A DNA stretch of 64,000 bases from Streptomyces omiyaensis (GTDB taxonomy: Bacteria > Actinomycetota > Actinomycetes > Streptomycetales > Streptomycetaceae), in NCBI RefSeq assembly GCF_014650895.1, contig NZ_BMVV01000016.1, forward strand, positions 62,001 through 126,000. Reading direction: 5' to 3'. The position numbers were made by a program, and so were the translations under genes. Below are positions 40,555-48,891 of this stretch, piece by piece (position 1 is the stretch's first letter; every line of letters starts with the position of its first letter). Below the pieces are notes generated by a model. It ran no database searches and was not told the DNA's origin. It saw only the letters and a list, made by a program, of their open reading frames with translations.

Positions 40555-41169
40555 TCAGTCCCGCGCCGGACCGGGCCGCTCCGGTCCTCGGGGGCGGCGC
40601 CCCGCGCCTTGTGCGCGGGCGTGACGCGCGTACAGCACCGTCACCGTCACCGGAAGGCCGGCGAGGAGGAGCGAGAGCCCCACGGGGAGCACGCCCGCCC
40701 ACACCGTGGGCGAGAGGTACGCGGTCCCGGAGGCGTCGTCCAGCCGCGCGCGGACCGGCGGTGAGCCGATGTCGCCCTCGACGGTGGCCGCGAACGGCGA
40801 ACCGCCGCCGTCCGGGGTGAAGGTGCCCGAGCAGGACTCCGGCGTTCCCCCGTCGGCCGCGGTGGCGTCGTGGGTCCGGCAGCCGATCTCGCTCACGGTG
40901 CCGGGCTCGCCCCACAGGGCCGCCCGCGGCTCTCCGGTGAAGTTCGCCAGCACGGCGTAGGCCAGGACGAGCCCGGCCAGGCAGGCGAGGGCGAGCCACG
41001 GCGCCGGTCCCACCCGCTCCCGCTGCCCGTCCAGGACGCCCCCCTCGCTCGGCCCGCGCCCACTGCCCGGCGGTCCTCCATCGTGACCGATCCGGCCCCC
41101 TCCGGAAGACCCCGCACGCGCGGCGGACGGGGAGGGGCTCGGCCGGGTCACGTGCCGACGGGGAACCAC
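40555..41169 (-). CDS. Two-TM membrane protein with an extracytoplasmic cysteine pair
   Basis: I do not recognise a family. The 204-residue frame (GTG 41169; GTG 41151 is an alternative, neither has a clear ribosome site) has a charged, disordered N-terminus, a TM helix at about 57-78 (PWLALACLAGLVLAYAVLA), an outside segment of about 75 residues with two Cys (IGCRTHD and ESCSGTF) suited to a disulphide, a second TM helix at about 157-182, and a basic tail. It diverges from the trans-sulfuration gene with only 53 bp between starts. Confidence 0.65.
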   Translation of the reverse strand: MVPRRHVTRPSPSPSAARAGSSGGGRIGHDGGPPGSGRGPSEGGVLDGQRERVGPAPWLALACLAGLVLAYAVLANFTGEPRAALWGEPGTVSEIGCRTHDATAADGGTPESCSGTFTPDGGGSPFAATVEGDIGSPPVRARLDDASGTAYLSPTVWAGVLPVGLSLLLAGLPVTVTVLYARHARAQGAGRRPRGPERPGPARD

Positions 41170-41222
41170 GGAAACGGAATTGGCCCTGTCGACGGCGGCG
41201 GGCCGTTCCCGAGACTGGCCCC

Positions 41223-42437
41223 ATGAACAGCGAACGCGATCACTCCGCCGCCGGCGGTCTCCGTCCCGAGACCCTCGCCGTCCATCCGCCCCGGGTCGAG
41301 ATCACCGGCAGCGTGCCCCTCGGCGTCCCCCTCCACCAGGGGCACGTCTTCGGCTTCGAGTCCGCCGACGCCCTCGCCGACTCCATGCAGTCGGGCGGGT
41401 CCTTCCTCTACAGCCGCATGGGCAACCCCACCGTCCGCACCCTGGAGGACGCGGTCGCCCGCCTGGAGGGCGGCGCCGGCGCGCTCTCCTTCGCCTCCGG
41501 CATGGGCGCCATCAACGCCGTCCTGTTCGGTCTGCTCTCCGCCGGCGGCCACGTCATCGCCCAGCGCTGCCTGTACGGCGGCACGTACGCGGTCCTCACC
41601 GACCTCGCGGAGCGCTGGGGCGTCGAGGTCACCCACGTCTCGGGCACGGACCCGGCGGAGGTCGCCGCCGCGCTGCGGCCCACCACCCGCCTCCTCTACC
41701 TGGAGACCATCGCCAACCCCACCACCCGCGTCTCCGACGTCCCGGCCCTCGCCGCCGTGGCCCGCGAGGCGGGCGTCCCGGTCGCCGTCGACAACACCTT
41801 CGCCTCCCCGCTGCTCTGCCGCCCGCTCGCGCTCGGCGCCGACCTGGTCGTCCACTCGGCCACCAAGTACCTCGCCGGCCACGCGGACGTCCTCGGCGGC
41901 GTCGTCGTCGCCGACGACCCGGAACTGCTCTCCCGGCTGCGCCACTTCGCCGTCGAGGCGGGTGCCAGCACCGACCCCTTCGCCGCCTGGCTCACCCTGC
42001 GCGGCATGCAGACCCTGTCCCTGCGGATGGAGCGCCACTGCGCCTCCGCCGCCGAGATCGCCGGCCGGCTCGCCGGGCACCCGGCGGTGGCCGCCGTCCG
42101 CTACCCCGGCCTCGCGGGCCATCCGGACCGGGAGCTCGCCGAGCGGCTGCTGCCGGACGGTGCGGGCGGCGTGGTCTCGCTGGACCTCGCGGGCGGGCGG
42201 GACGCCGGCCGGGCCTTCGTCGAGGCGGTCCGGCTGGCCTCCCTCTCGGTCTCCCTCGGCGACGTGAAGACCCTGGTCATGCATCCGGCGTCCACCTCGC
42301 ACCGCCAGCTCGACGCCGCCGCCCTGGAGGCGGCCGGCATCGGCCCCGGCACGGTCCGCCTCTCGGTCGGCATCGAGCACGTCGAGGACCTGTGGACGGA
42401 CCTGGAGCAGGCCCTGGGCAAGGCGTCCGCGCTCTAG
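41223..42437 (+). CDS. Cys/Met metabolism PLP enzyme (cystathionine/methionine gamma-lyase type)
   Basis: A 404-residue fold-type I PLP enzyme. Family landmarks are YSRMGNPTVRTLEDAVARLEGG, SFASGMGAINAV (PLP phosphate binding), LYLETIANPTTRVSD, VAVDNTFASPLLCRPL and the Schiff-base Lys in VVHSATKYLAGHADVLGG. The C-terminus has VKTLVMHPASTSHRQLD and RLSVGIEHVEDL. It acts on cystathionine, methionine or an O-acyl-homoserine; sequence alone does not decide which. It is monocistronic between a divergent membrane protein and a convergent regulator. Confidence 0.9.
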   Translation: MNSERDHSAAGGLRPETLAVHPPRVEITGSVPLGVPLHQGHVFGFESADALADSMQSGGSFLYSRMGNPTVRTLEDAVARLEGGAGALSFASGMGAINAVLFGLLSAGGHVIAQRCLYGGTYAVLTDLAERWGVEVTHVSGTDPAEVAAALRPTTRLLYLETIANPTTRVSDVPALAAVAREAGVPVAVDNTFASPLLCRPLALGADLVVHSATKYLAGHADVLGGVVVADDPELLSRLRHFAVEAGASTDPFAAWLTLRGMQTLSLRMERHCASAAEIAGRLAGHPAVAAVRYPGLAGHPDRELAERLLPDGAGGVVSLDLAGGRDAGRAFVEAVRLASLSVSLGDVKTLVMHPASTSHRQLDAAALEAAGIGPGTVRLSVGIEHVEDLWTDLEQALGKASAL

Positions 42438-42571
42438 GAGCGTGCGTGCGGGCGCGGACAGGGGCGCCCGTGACCGACACGGCGGCAGGCACGTCGGTGG
42501 GGACAGGGGCCGGACACCGGGTGGCCCCGATCGGCGGTGGTCCGGCCGGGGGCTTCCGGGGCGGCGGGGCG

Positions 42572-43474
42572 TCAGGAGGTGACCGCGCGCCCCGTTCCGT
42601 CCGCCGCCAGGCGCCGGGCCTCCGCCAGCGCCTCGGCGACCGCCGCCGGGATGTCCGTCACCGGGAAGCGCGCGTGCCGGACCGTGCGGTCGCGGTCCAG
42701 GACCAGGACGACCCGCTTCAGGCGCAGCAGTTGCCCGGCGCGGAAGGTGGGCAGCCGCAGGGCGGCGGCGAGGCGCAGGTCGACGTCCGAGAGGAGCGTG
42801 AAGGGCAGGCCCTCCTCGACCGCGAACACCCGCTGCTCGTCCGGGCGCTGGGTGCTGACGCCGTGCACTTCCGCACCCGCGGCGCGGAAGTCGTCGTACG
42901 CGTCCCGGAAGAGGCGGTTCTCCAGCGTGCAGCCGACGGTGCCGGGGATGCCCGCCCAGCCCTCCGGCAGGGGGCCGGGGCTGCCTGTCGCCGGATAGCA
43001 GAACAGGACCGTGGCGGCTGCGCCGGCCACCGGGTCCACCGGCGCGCCGTCCCGGTGGCCCGGCAGCTCCAGGCGCGGCAGTCGCTCGCCGACGAGGGCC
43101 GCCACCCGCCGCGCCTCCGCGCCCGTCCCGTCGGCGGTGCCGCTGAGCGAACCGTCCCCGAAGATCCAGCGGTCCGCCCAGTCCTGCATCGACAGCAGCA
43201 CCGGCAGCAGCCCCCGACCGCTCTCCGTCAGCCGGTACTCGTGCCGCACGGGCCTGTCCTGGTAGGGGACCTTCTCCAGGACCCCCGCCTCCACCAGGTG
43301 GGCCAGGCGCTCGGTGAGCACCTTCCGGGAGATGCCCAGCTCCTCCTGGAGGGCGTCGAAGCGGTGGTGCCCGCGCGCGGTCTCCCTGACCAGGAGCAGG
43401 CTCCACCAGTCCCCCACCACTGCCGCCGCCTGCGCGATCGCGCAGGCGGCGTCCCGCTCGGGCACCGATCTCAT
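42572..43474 (-). CDS. HxlR transcriptional regulator fused to a peroxiredoxin-like domain
   Basis: A 300-residue single chain (ATG 43474). Residues about 1-110 are an HxlR winged HTH (CAIAQAAAVVGDWWSLLLVRE, RFDALQEELGISRKVLTERLAHLVEAGVL, YRLTESGRGLLPVL). Residues about 130-290 are an AhpC/TSA-type thioredoxin fold with IPGTVGCTLENRLFRDAYDDF, retaining the Cys at the peroxidatic position of Prx-Q/BCP enzymes (xxGCTxE), and VEEGLPFTLLSDVDLRLAAALRL. HxlR proteins are usually about 110-150 residues. The fusion suggests a thiol-based redox sensor controlling the divergent MFS gene. Confidence 0.88.
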   Translation of the reverse strand: MRSVPERDAACAIAQAAAVVGDWWSLLLVRETARGHHRFDALQEELGISRKVLTERLAHLVEAGVLEKVPYQDRPVRHEYRLTESGRGLLPVLLSMQDWADRWIFGDGSLSGTADGTGAEARRVAALVGERLPRLELPGHRDGAPVDPVAGAAATVLFCYPATGSPGPLPEGWAGIPGTVGCTLENRLFRDAYDDFRAAGAEVHGVSTQRPDEQRVFAVEEGLPFTLLSDVDLRLAAALRLPTFRAGQLLRLKRVVLVLDRDRTVRHARFPVTDIPAAVAEALAEARRLAADGTGRAVTS

Positions 43475-43534
43475 CACAGCGTCTCCACTCCTGCGCGCAC
43501 GGCGGCCGCTCCTGGGGACCATCTTGCGCCATGA

Positions 43535-43591
43535 GGTCAGTTCCCTATAGAAACTCACTCGGAACCAAAAGGTTCCCGAAAGAGACTGACC
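43535..43591. promoter_or_regulatory. Nested inverted repeats in the HxlR-Prx / MFS divergent promoter
   Basis: GGTCAGT (43535-43541) and ACTGACC (43585-43591) form an outer inverted repeat. Between them GGAACCAAAAGGTTCC (43561-43576) is a perfect inner one with a 4-nt AAAA centre. The 138-bp gap is AT-richer than the flanks. These are good candidate binding sites for the HxlR protein and would control both genes. Confidence 0.7.
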
Positions 43592-43612
43592 AGTTCCGGG
43601 GGTGGTCGCCGC

Positions 43613-44911
43613 ATGGGCGGGGCACGAACGATTCCTCAGCAGGACCGACACGACGACGTGCCGGACACCTCGCCGCCGGGCGTCTTCTGGCGGTTCTGGG
43701 CCGCCTCCACCACCAGCGGCGCGGGCACCGCCGTCACCGCGCTCGCCCTGCCGCTCGTCGCCCTCACCGTCCTCGACGCCACCGCCTTCGAGGTCGCCCT
43801 GCTCGCCGCCGCCGGACAGGTCTCCTGGCTGCTGCTCAGCCTCCCGGCCGGCGTCGTCGCCCAGCGCGTCCCGCTGCGCCGGCTCCAGGTCGCGCTCGAC
43901 CTGGTGCGGTGCGCGGCGCTCGGGTCGCTGCCGCTCGCCTGGTGGCTCGGCACCCTGACCTACCCCCACCTGCTGTGCGCGGCGCTCGTCACCGGCGCGG
44001 CGACCGTCCTGTTCGACATCGGCAACTCGACCTTCCTGCCCGCCGTCGTCCCGGCCCGGGAGCTGGCCGCCCGCAACAGCGTCATGTCCGGCACGCACTC
44101 CGTCACCGACACCGCCGGCCCCTCCCTCGGCGGCGTCCTGATCGGCGTGACCGGACCGGTCGGCGCGCTCGTCGTGGACGCCGCCAGCTACCTGGCCTCC
44201 GCCGTGCTGCTGCGCACCCTCCCCGAGGGCCGCCCCGCGCACCGCGGCGACGAGAGCGCGCTCCGGCTGATGCGCGAGGGGTGGCGGTACGTCACCGGTC
44301 ACCCGGTCATGCGGCCCTGCATGATCTGGGCGACCGCCGCCAACTTCCTCAACGCGGCCCTCCTCGCCCTCACCCCCCTCTACCTGGTCCGCGAGGCCGG
44401 CTTCGGTCCCCTGGAGCTCGGCCTCGTCCTCGCCATGGACGGGGTGGGCGGTCTCGCCGGCGCCGCTGTCGCGGTCCGGGTGACCACCCGGCTCGGGACC
44501 GCGCGGGGCATCATCGTGGCCGACCTGGCCGGTGGCGCGCTGCTCCTGCTCGCGCCGCTGACCACGTCGGGGCAGGACGCGTACTGGTTCGCCCTGGGCA
44601 ACGCCGGCTTCGCCTTCGGCACCGTCATCGGCTCGATCACCACCCGCACCTACCGGCAGACCCAGTCGCCGCCGGAGCTGCTCTCCCGCGTGATGGCCAC
44701 GGTCCGCTTCGTCTCCTGGGGCGCGCTGCCGCTCGGCGCCGTCGCCGCCGGTCTCCTCGCCACCCGCTTCGGCGCCCACACCGCCCTCTGGGCCGTCTGC
44801 GCCGCCGCCCTCCTGCCCCCGCTCTACCTCTTCACCACCGGGGTGGGCCGCCACCGCGACCTCGTCCGGCACGCCGGCGCCGGCCCGGCGGCGCCCCGCC
44901 CCGCGTCCTGA
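43613..44911 (+). CDS. MFS transporter (multidrug-efflux type)
   Basis: A 432-residue membrane protein (ATG 43613; GTG 43658 is a possible alternative giving 417 residues) with about 12 hydrophobic helices. It belongs to the MFS group exemplified by macrolide-efflux/enterobactin exporters, with PAVVPARELAARNSVMSGTHSVTDTAGPSLGGVLIG and a 6+6 helix layout. The substrate is unknown. Its promoter is shared with the HxlR-peroxiredoxin gene, so export may be induced by a thiol-reactive compound. Confidence 0.9.
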   Translation: MGGARTIPQQDRHDDVPDTSPPGVFWRFWAASTTSGAGTAVTALALPLVALTVLDATAFEVALLAAAGQVSWLLLSLPAGVVAQRVPLRRLQVALDLVRCAALGSLPLAWWLGTLTYPHLLCAALVTGAATVLFDIGNSTFLPAVVPARELAARNSVMSGTHSVTDTAGPSLGGVLIGVTGPVGALVVDAASYLASAVLLRTLPEGRPAHRGDESALRLMREGWRYVTGHPVMRPCMIWATAANFLNAALLALTPLYLVREAGFGPLELGLVLAMDGVGGLAGAAVAVRVTTRLGTARGIIVADLAGGALLLLAPLTTSGQDAYWFALGNAGFAFGTVIGSITTRTYRQTQSPPELLSRVMATVRFVSWGALPLGAVAAGLLATRFGAHTALWAVCAAALLPPLYLFTTGVGRHRDLVRHAGAGPAAPRPAS

Positions 44912-44942
44912 CGGGCTCCCGGGCGGAGCCCCGTGCCCGTCC

Positions 44943-45860
44943 TCAGGAGGGGGCGTTCCCGGAGTCCTCCGGCGTCTCTTCGGTCCGTTCGCCGGCCCCC
45001 GCGAGCACCGCGTCGAACTGCGCGCCGGCGAGGAGGGCCAGGTTGCCGAACCACAGCCAGACGAGGAAGACGACGATCCCGGCCAGCGAACCGTAGAGGC
45101 GGCTGTAGGTGCCGAACTGCGTGTAGAGGGTGAAGAGCGCCGAGGCGCCGAGCCACAGGAGGGCCGCCAGGACGCCGCCCGGGTAACCCCGGCGGCCGCC
45201 GCGGGCCCGGGCGGGACCGGTCCGGTAGAGGACGAGGATCAGCCCGGTGACGATCACGAGGAGCACCGGCCACCGCAGGACGGCCATGGAGTCCGCGTCG
45301 GGGTGGCCGGTCGCCACCGCGAGCCGGCGGACCACGGGACCGGTCGCGACCAGGCACGCGGCGCCCGTGACGAGCAGGGCCAGCAGCGCGCCGGCGGTGA
45401 GGACGAGGACGTGTGCCGCGCGCAGCGGCGGCCGCGTGTCGGGCAGCCGGTGCATCGCATACAGGGCGCGGCGGAAGACCGCCAGGTAGCTGGAGGCCGA
45501 CCACAGGGCGCTCAGGACGCAGGTGACGATCAGCGGCCACAGCGAGGACGGCGCCGAGGTGAGGCCTTCCAGGGTCTCCCGGAGCACCTGGGCCGACTGG
45601 GGAGGGAGGTAGGAGGTGAGGTCGCGGATGAGGCGCTCGCGGGTGCCGGTGCCGGCCAGCCCCACCAGCGAGACCGGGACCAGCAGGGCGGGGACGAGCG
45701 CCAGCACCGCGTAGTAGGTGAGCGCCGCCGCGTGGTCGGCGACGTTGTCCTCCCAGAGGCGCACGGCGGTGGTCCGCAGGAGCGGGCCCGCGCGTCCCGG
45801 CAGGCCGGCGGGCCGGTTCCCCGGGGTGCTCCGTCGCGTGCGGAGAGTGTTCGAGGTCAC
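44943..45860 (-). CDS. YihY/BrkB-family inner-membrane protein
   Basis: A 305-residue protein from GTG 45860 (AGGAGA upstream). It has the family opening LWEDNVADHAAALTYYAVLALVPALLV, then about six TM helices, and the conserved late segment LYGSLAGIVVFLVWLWFGNLALLAGAQFDAVL. The family is widespread, sometimes mislabelled ribonuclease BN, and has no settled function. It stands alone, convergent with the MFS gene. Confidence 0.92.
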   Translation of the reverse strand: MTSNTLRTRRSTPGNRPAGLPGRAGPLLRTTAVRLWEDNVADHAAALTYYAVLALVPALLVPVSLVGLAGTGTRERLIRDLTSYLPPQSAQVLRETLEGLTSAPSSLWPLIVTCVLSALWSASSYLAVFRRALYAMHRLPDTRPPLRAAHVLVLTAGALLALLVTGAACLVATGPVVRRLAVATGHPDADSMAVLRWPVLLVIVTGLILVLYRTGPARARGGRRGYPGGVLAALLWLGASALFTLYTQFGTYSRLYGSLAGIVVFLVWLWFGNLALLAGAQFDAVLAGAGERTEETPEDSGNAPS

Positions 45861-46077
45861 GGTGGTCTCCTGCCCGGTGCGGCCGTTCCCATCCGCCGCT
45901 TCCCGGTGACCGCCGGCGGGGTCCGCCCCGTACGGCCGGGCGCCGGCGGTCCTCGTCCGGCCCCACGGGCGCGGGGCGTGGTCCGCGGGCCCCGCGGCGG
46001 AACCGTCCGCGTACCCGTCGGACGGCGGGGCCGGCCCCGGCCCGGCCCCGCCGTGGCGGACGGGTCCGCCGCCCGGC

Positions 46078-47319
46078 TCAGCACAGGCGCAGGCCCGGGA
46101 CCTGGTTCTCGGGGACGTTCAGGTAGATGTTGGTGAGGTAGCCCCCGTACTGGGGCAGGTAGACCCACCAGTCGTTGGTGTAGGGAGGGATGCTGACCTC
46201 CTGGCCCCGCTTCTGGCAGGAGACCAGGACCTCGACGCCGGCGGGCAGCGCCGTCAGCTTCCGGGACTCCGTGGTGGCTTCCGCGCGGACGTTGACGCCG
46301 CTGCCCCACGTGCCGATCCACGTCCCGGCGGGGCGCGTGGCTCCGGGCACGTCCAGGGAGCGGGTCAGCCGGCCCAGGTCGGTGTACGCCTTGCCGTACG
46401 AGGTGCCGCCCGGGTGCAGGGTGAGGACGGCCACGATCGTGCGGTCCCCGGTGCCGACGGTGCCGGTGGTGTGCAGGGCCGGCCGGGCGAGGTCCACGTC
46501 CGCGGCGGCCGGACCGCCGGTGCGGGCGGCCGGTGCGGCGGCGATCGGTGGTGCGGCCCCGGCCGGTGATGCGGCCGCGGCCGGTGTGGTGCAACCGCCC
46601 GAGTCGAAGCCCGACCAGCCCTGCTTGACCGCCCAGGGACGCTCGAAGGCACCGGGAACGCCGAAGTGCTGGTCGTAGCCGTCGGCGGCGCAGCGGGTCG
46701 AGGAGCGCAGGGCGCCCATGACGTAGTCGCGTACGGGGGCGGGCGCGGTGTCCAGCAGGTACCGGTAGGTCCTGACGGCGTCCCGGGCCGAGAGCGCGGT
46801 GTACCCCCAGTATCCGGGGTGGGTCGCCGGGGGGCGGGAGGTGTCGGTGAGGCCGAGCCTGCGCACCATCCGGTCGATGATCGCGCCGCCGCCGTTGACG
46901 GTCCAGAAGTGGCCGGCCGCGGCGTCGTCGCTGGCGCGCAGCATGGCGTCGACGCGTGCGCGGTCCTGCGCGCCGAGCGCGTCGGGTCCGCGGTCGCCCA
47001 GGAGGTCCAGCGCGATCAGGAGCTTGACCACGGAGGCCGAGCGGAAGGGCAGGGACGGGTTGACCTGTTCGGTGAAGGAGCCGGAGGCGCGGTCGAAGAC
47101 GGCGACACCCGCGGTCACTCCGGACGGCACGTCCGCACGCCCGGTCGCGGGCATCGGATGGGGTGACGGGAGGGCCGCGGCCGGCGGGGAGACCGCGAGG
47201 ACCAGCGCCGCGAGCGCCGCGAGGACGGCGGCGAGCGGGCCGGCCTGGGCCGGCCGCCCCCACGGGCGGCGTCGTGCGGAGGAGGAAGGCGTACGGGATC
47301 GTGTACGGGACAGGGTCAT
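46078..47319 (-). CDS. Secreted SxxK serine hydrolase (beta-lactamase-like) with SH3-like tail
   Basis: Start ATG 47319 chosen for a sensible signal peptide (basic start, hydrophobic LAAVLAALAALVLAV, AAA-L site); 413 residues. The catalytic domain has SxxK as SVVK in RSASVVKLLIALDLL, an SDN-like RASDDAAAGHFW and a KTG-like KQGWSG. An Ala/Pro-rich insertion (about 230-260) precedes the last strands. The C-terminal about 85 residues (WGSGVNVRAEATTESRK) resemble an SH3b cell-wall domain. It is likely a wall-associated penicillin-binding-protein relative. The second and third motifs are substituted, so activity is uncertain. Confidence 0.8.
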   Translation of the reverse strand: MTLSRTRSRTPSSSARRRPWGRPAQAGPLAAVLAALAALVLAVSPPAAALPSPHPMPATGRADVPSGVTAGVAVFDRASGSFTEQVNPSLPFRSASVVKLLIALDLLGDRGPDALGAQDRARVDAMLRASDDAAAGHFWTVNGGGAIIDRMVRRLGLTDTSRPPATHPGYWGYTALSARDAVRTYRYLLDTAPAPVRDYVMGALRSSTRCAADGYDQHFGVPGAFERPWAVKQGWSGFDSGGCTTPAAAASPAGAAPPIAAAPAARTGGPAAADVDLARPALHTTGTVGTGDRTIVAVLTLHPGGTSYGKAYTDLGRLTRSLDVPGATRPAGTWIGTWGSGVNVRAEATTESRKLTALPAGVEVLVSCQKRGQEVSIPPYTNDWWVYLPQYGGYLTNIYLNVPENQVPGLRLC

Positions 47320-47337
47320 GGATCGTCCAGACGTGCG

Positions 47338-47359
47338 CAGGCCTCGCACGCGAGGCCTG
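47338..47359. promoter_or_regulatory. 10-bp-arm palindrome upstream of the SxxK hydrolase
   Basis: CAGGCCTCGC and GCGAGGCCTG flank an AC centre, a perfect 22-bp element. It ends 19 bp upstream of the ATG at 47319. It could be a repressor site or a 5-prime leader hairpin. Confidence 0.5.
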
Positions 47360-47488
47360 ACCGGAGGGTCGGTGGGCCGGAGCGCCCACTCCCGGGAGCG
47401 CGGTCCTCCGTGGGGTGCGGTGCCGGTGTTCCGGCTCCCGCCCCACGGCGGACCTCAGGGGTGCGCCGGTGCCGGCGGTGCCGGCGGA

Positions 47489-48004
47489 TCACCACCAGTC
47501 GACGCCGTTCCGGGTGGCGCAGCGGACGACGCCGTCGGAGGCGAGCGAACCGCACACCCGGAACTGGTACTGGGGGTCGGTGCTGGTGCGCTTGAAGGGG
47601 GTCGTCAGGCTCTGGCCGTGACTCTGGACGGTGAAGGGGCCGCACTGGAGCCAGGGGCGGACCGGCCATTCGGGCCTGCCCCCGTCGTCCCAGCCGGCGG
47701 CCCGCCAGTCCATCCACACCTTGTCGCCCGGACGGGTGGGGCCGCTGATCTTCCCGAAGCCGATCTGCTGGTCCCCGTACACCCCCTTCTCCAGGGTGAT
47801 GACGACACCGCCGCCGAGGTCCAGCCTGCGGGGCTTGTCGGTGTCGCCGGAGGCGTTGTCCGGGTGGTCGCGGAAGCCCCGGGCGCCGCCCGTGCAGTCC
47901 GACGCGGCGGCCCGCGCCGGGGCGACGGGCCCCGTGACGGCCAGGCCGGCCGCGACGGCGCACACCGCGGCGAGGGAGGCGAGGACGGAAGGCAGTGGAC
48001 GCAT
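47489..48004 (-). CDS. Small secreted protein with four cysteines
   Basis: I do not recognise a family. The 171-residue protein has a clear Sec signal (about 1-33, ending ARAAA-S) and a mature domain of about 138 residues rich in Trp, Gly and Asp, with four Cys (SDCTGG, LQCGPF, RVCGSL, VRCATR), enough for two disulphides. Phrases such as GDKVWMDWRAAGWDDGG suggest a beta-rich fold. Upstream lies a 28-bp tandem array. The next upstream gene is another small secreted Cys protein in the same direction, so they may be co-expressed. Confidence 0.75.
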   Translation of the reverse strand: MRPLPSVLASLAAVCAVAAGLAVTGPVAPARAAASDCTGGARGFRDHPDNASGDTDKPRRLDLGGGVVITLEKGVYGDQQIGFGKISGPTRPGDKVWMDWRAAGWDDGGRPEWPVRPWLQCGPFTVQSHGQSLTTPFKRTSTDPQYQFRVCGSLASDGVVRCATRNGVDWW

Positions 48005-48020
48005 GTCGAGGATGCCCTTT

Positions 48021-48178
48021 CGGTGGTCGGTGGTCGGTGGCCGGCATGCGATGACCGGTGGTCGGTGGCCGGCATGCGGTGGTCGGTGGTCGGTGGCCGG
48101 CACGCGATGGCCGGTGGTCGGTGGCCGGCATGCGGCGGTCGGTGGTCGGTGGCCGGCACGCGGCGGTCGGTGGTCGGG
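48021..48178. repeat. 28-bp tandem repeat array between two secreted-protein genes
   Basis: About 5.6 copies of a 28-bp unit: a 30-bp first copy (48021-48050), four 28-bp copies ending at 48078, 48106, 48134 and 48162, and a partial one to 48178. Each full unit ends GGTCGGTGGCCGGCAYGCG. Variation is confined to a few positions at the unit start. It fills the gap between the stop at 48182 and the start at 48004 and so lies in the leader or spacer of the downstream gene. Confidence 0.93.
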
Positions 48179-48181
48179 GTG

Positions 48182-48736
48182 TCAGCCGCGCCAGACCTTC
48201 ACGTAGGTGACCGCGTCGTTCAGCGCGGCGCCGACGTACGACACCTGCCCGGTGAACGAGCCGTTGCCCCGCGGACCGCTCAGATACGACGTGTTGCAGC
48301 CGCCCATCACCTGGAAGGAGGACAGGTTGTTCGACCACCACGTGCTCGGCGTGAAGCTGTAACCGGCCGCGTCGCACGGGCCGTCGTAGCCGTAGACGCG
48401 GTCGTACACGCCGCCCCAGTCGCCGTGCTCCGCCCAGAGCATGAGCTGGGTGGCGCCGGCCGGTGCCGCCCGCTCGGCGCGTTCGCCCGCACCGGGTCCC
48501 GAGAAGCAGGTGCGGCTGCGGACCGTCGACTCCCCCTCGCCCCGCTCGACGCCGTTCAGGACGGTGACGCAGTGGGTGGCTCCCGCCCGCTGCCCGGCGG
48601 CCGTCGCCGCGGGCGCCGTGACCCCCAGACAGGCGGTGGTGCCGAGCACGGCGGCGAGCAGCGCGTGGCGGCGACGGCGGGCCTGCGGCGGCGCGTCGAC
48701 GGGCGCGGCCGCCGCGGCCGATGTCTTCGCGAACAT
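48182..48736 (-). CDS. Small secreted beta/gamma-crystallin-like protein
   Basis: ATG 48736 has GGGGAGA about 8 nt upstream. The 184-residue product has a signal peptide with a long N-region (RRRRHALLAAVLGTTACLGVTAPAATAA). The mature part holds several Cys and a C-terminal LMLWAEHGDWGGVYDRVYG then WWSNNLSSFQVMGGCNTSYL, resembling the Greek-key repeat of beta/gamma-crystallin and I36-type inhibitor proteins. That assignment is moderate. It is divergent from the LuxR regulator gene, which may control it. Confidence 0.7.
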   Translation of the reverse strand: MFAKTSAAAAAPVDAPPQARRRRHALLAAVLGTTACLGVTAPAATAAGQRAGATHCVTVLNGVERGEGESTVRSRTCFSGPGAGERAERAAPAGATQLMLWAEHGDWGGVYDRVYGYDGPCDAAGYSFTPSTWWSNNLSSFQVMGGCNTSYLSGPRGNGSFTGQVSYVGAALNDAVTYVKVWRG

Positions 48737-48891
48737 GGGCGATCTCCCCGTGGGACCGGCGGACCCCGTGGTCCGTCCGCCGCCGATCATGGCGGGAACC
48801 CTCCGGGGCGGACCATGGGGAGAAGTGCGTATGGACGGCGGCGGGTTACCGTGGGAAGGCACAGCCCGCGGGGACGTCAGGGGTGGCCGTC

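Noticed and set aside
47605..48159. Repeat-containing proteins (DHRPPHAGHRPP-type) read through the 28-bp array
   Set aside because: Several frames are open through the array because the unit lacks stops; none has a ribosome site or a sensible continuation, and they run into the secreted-protein gene out of frame or as unlikely N-terminal extensions.
48021..48178. CRISPR array
   Set aside because: The 28-bp units are directly abutting with no unique spacers, and there are no cas genes.
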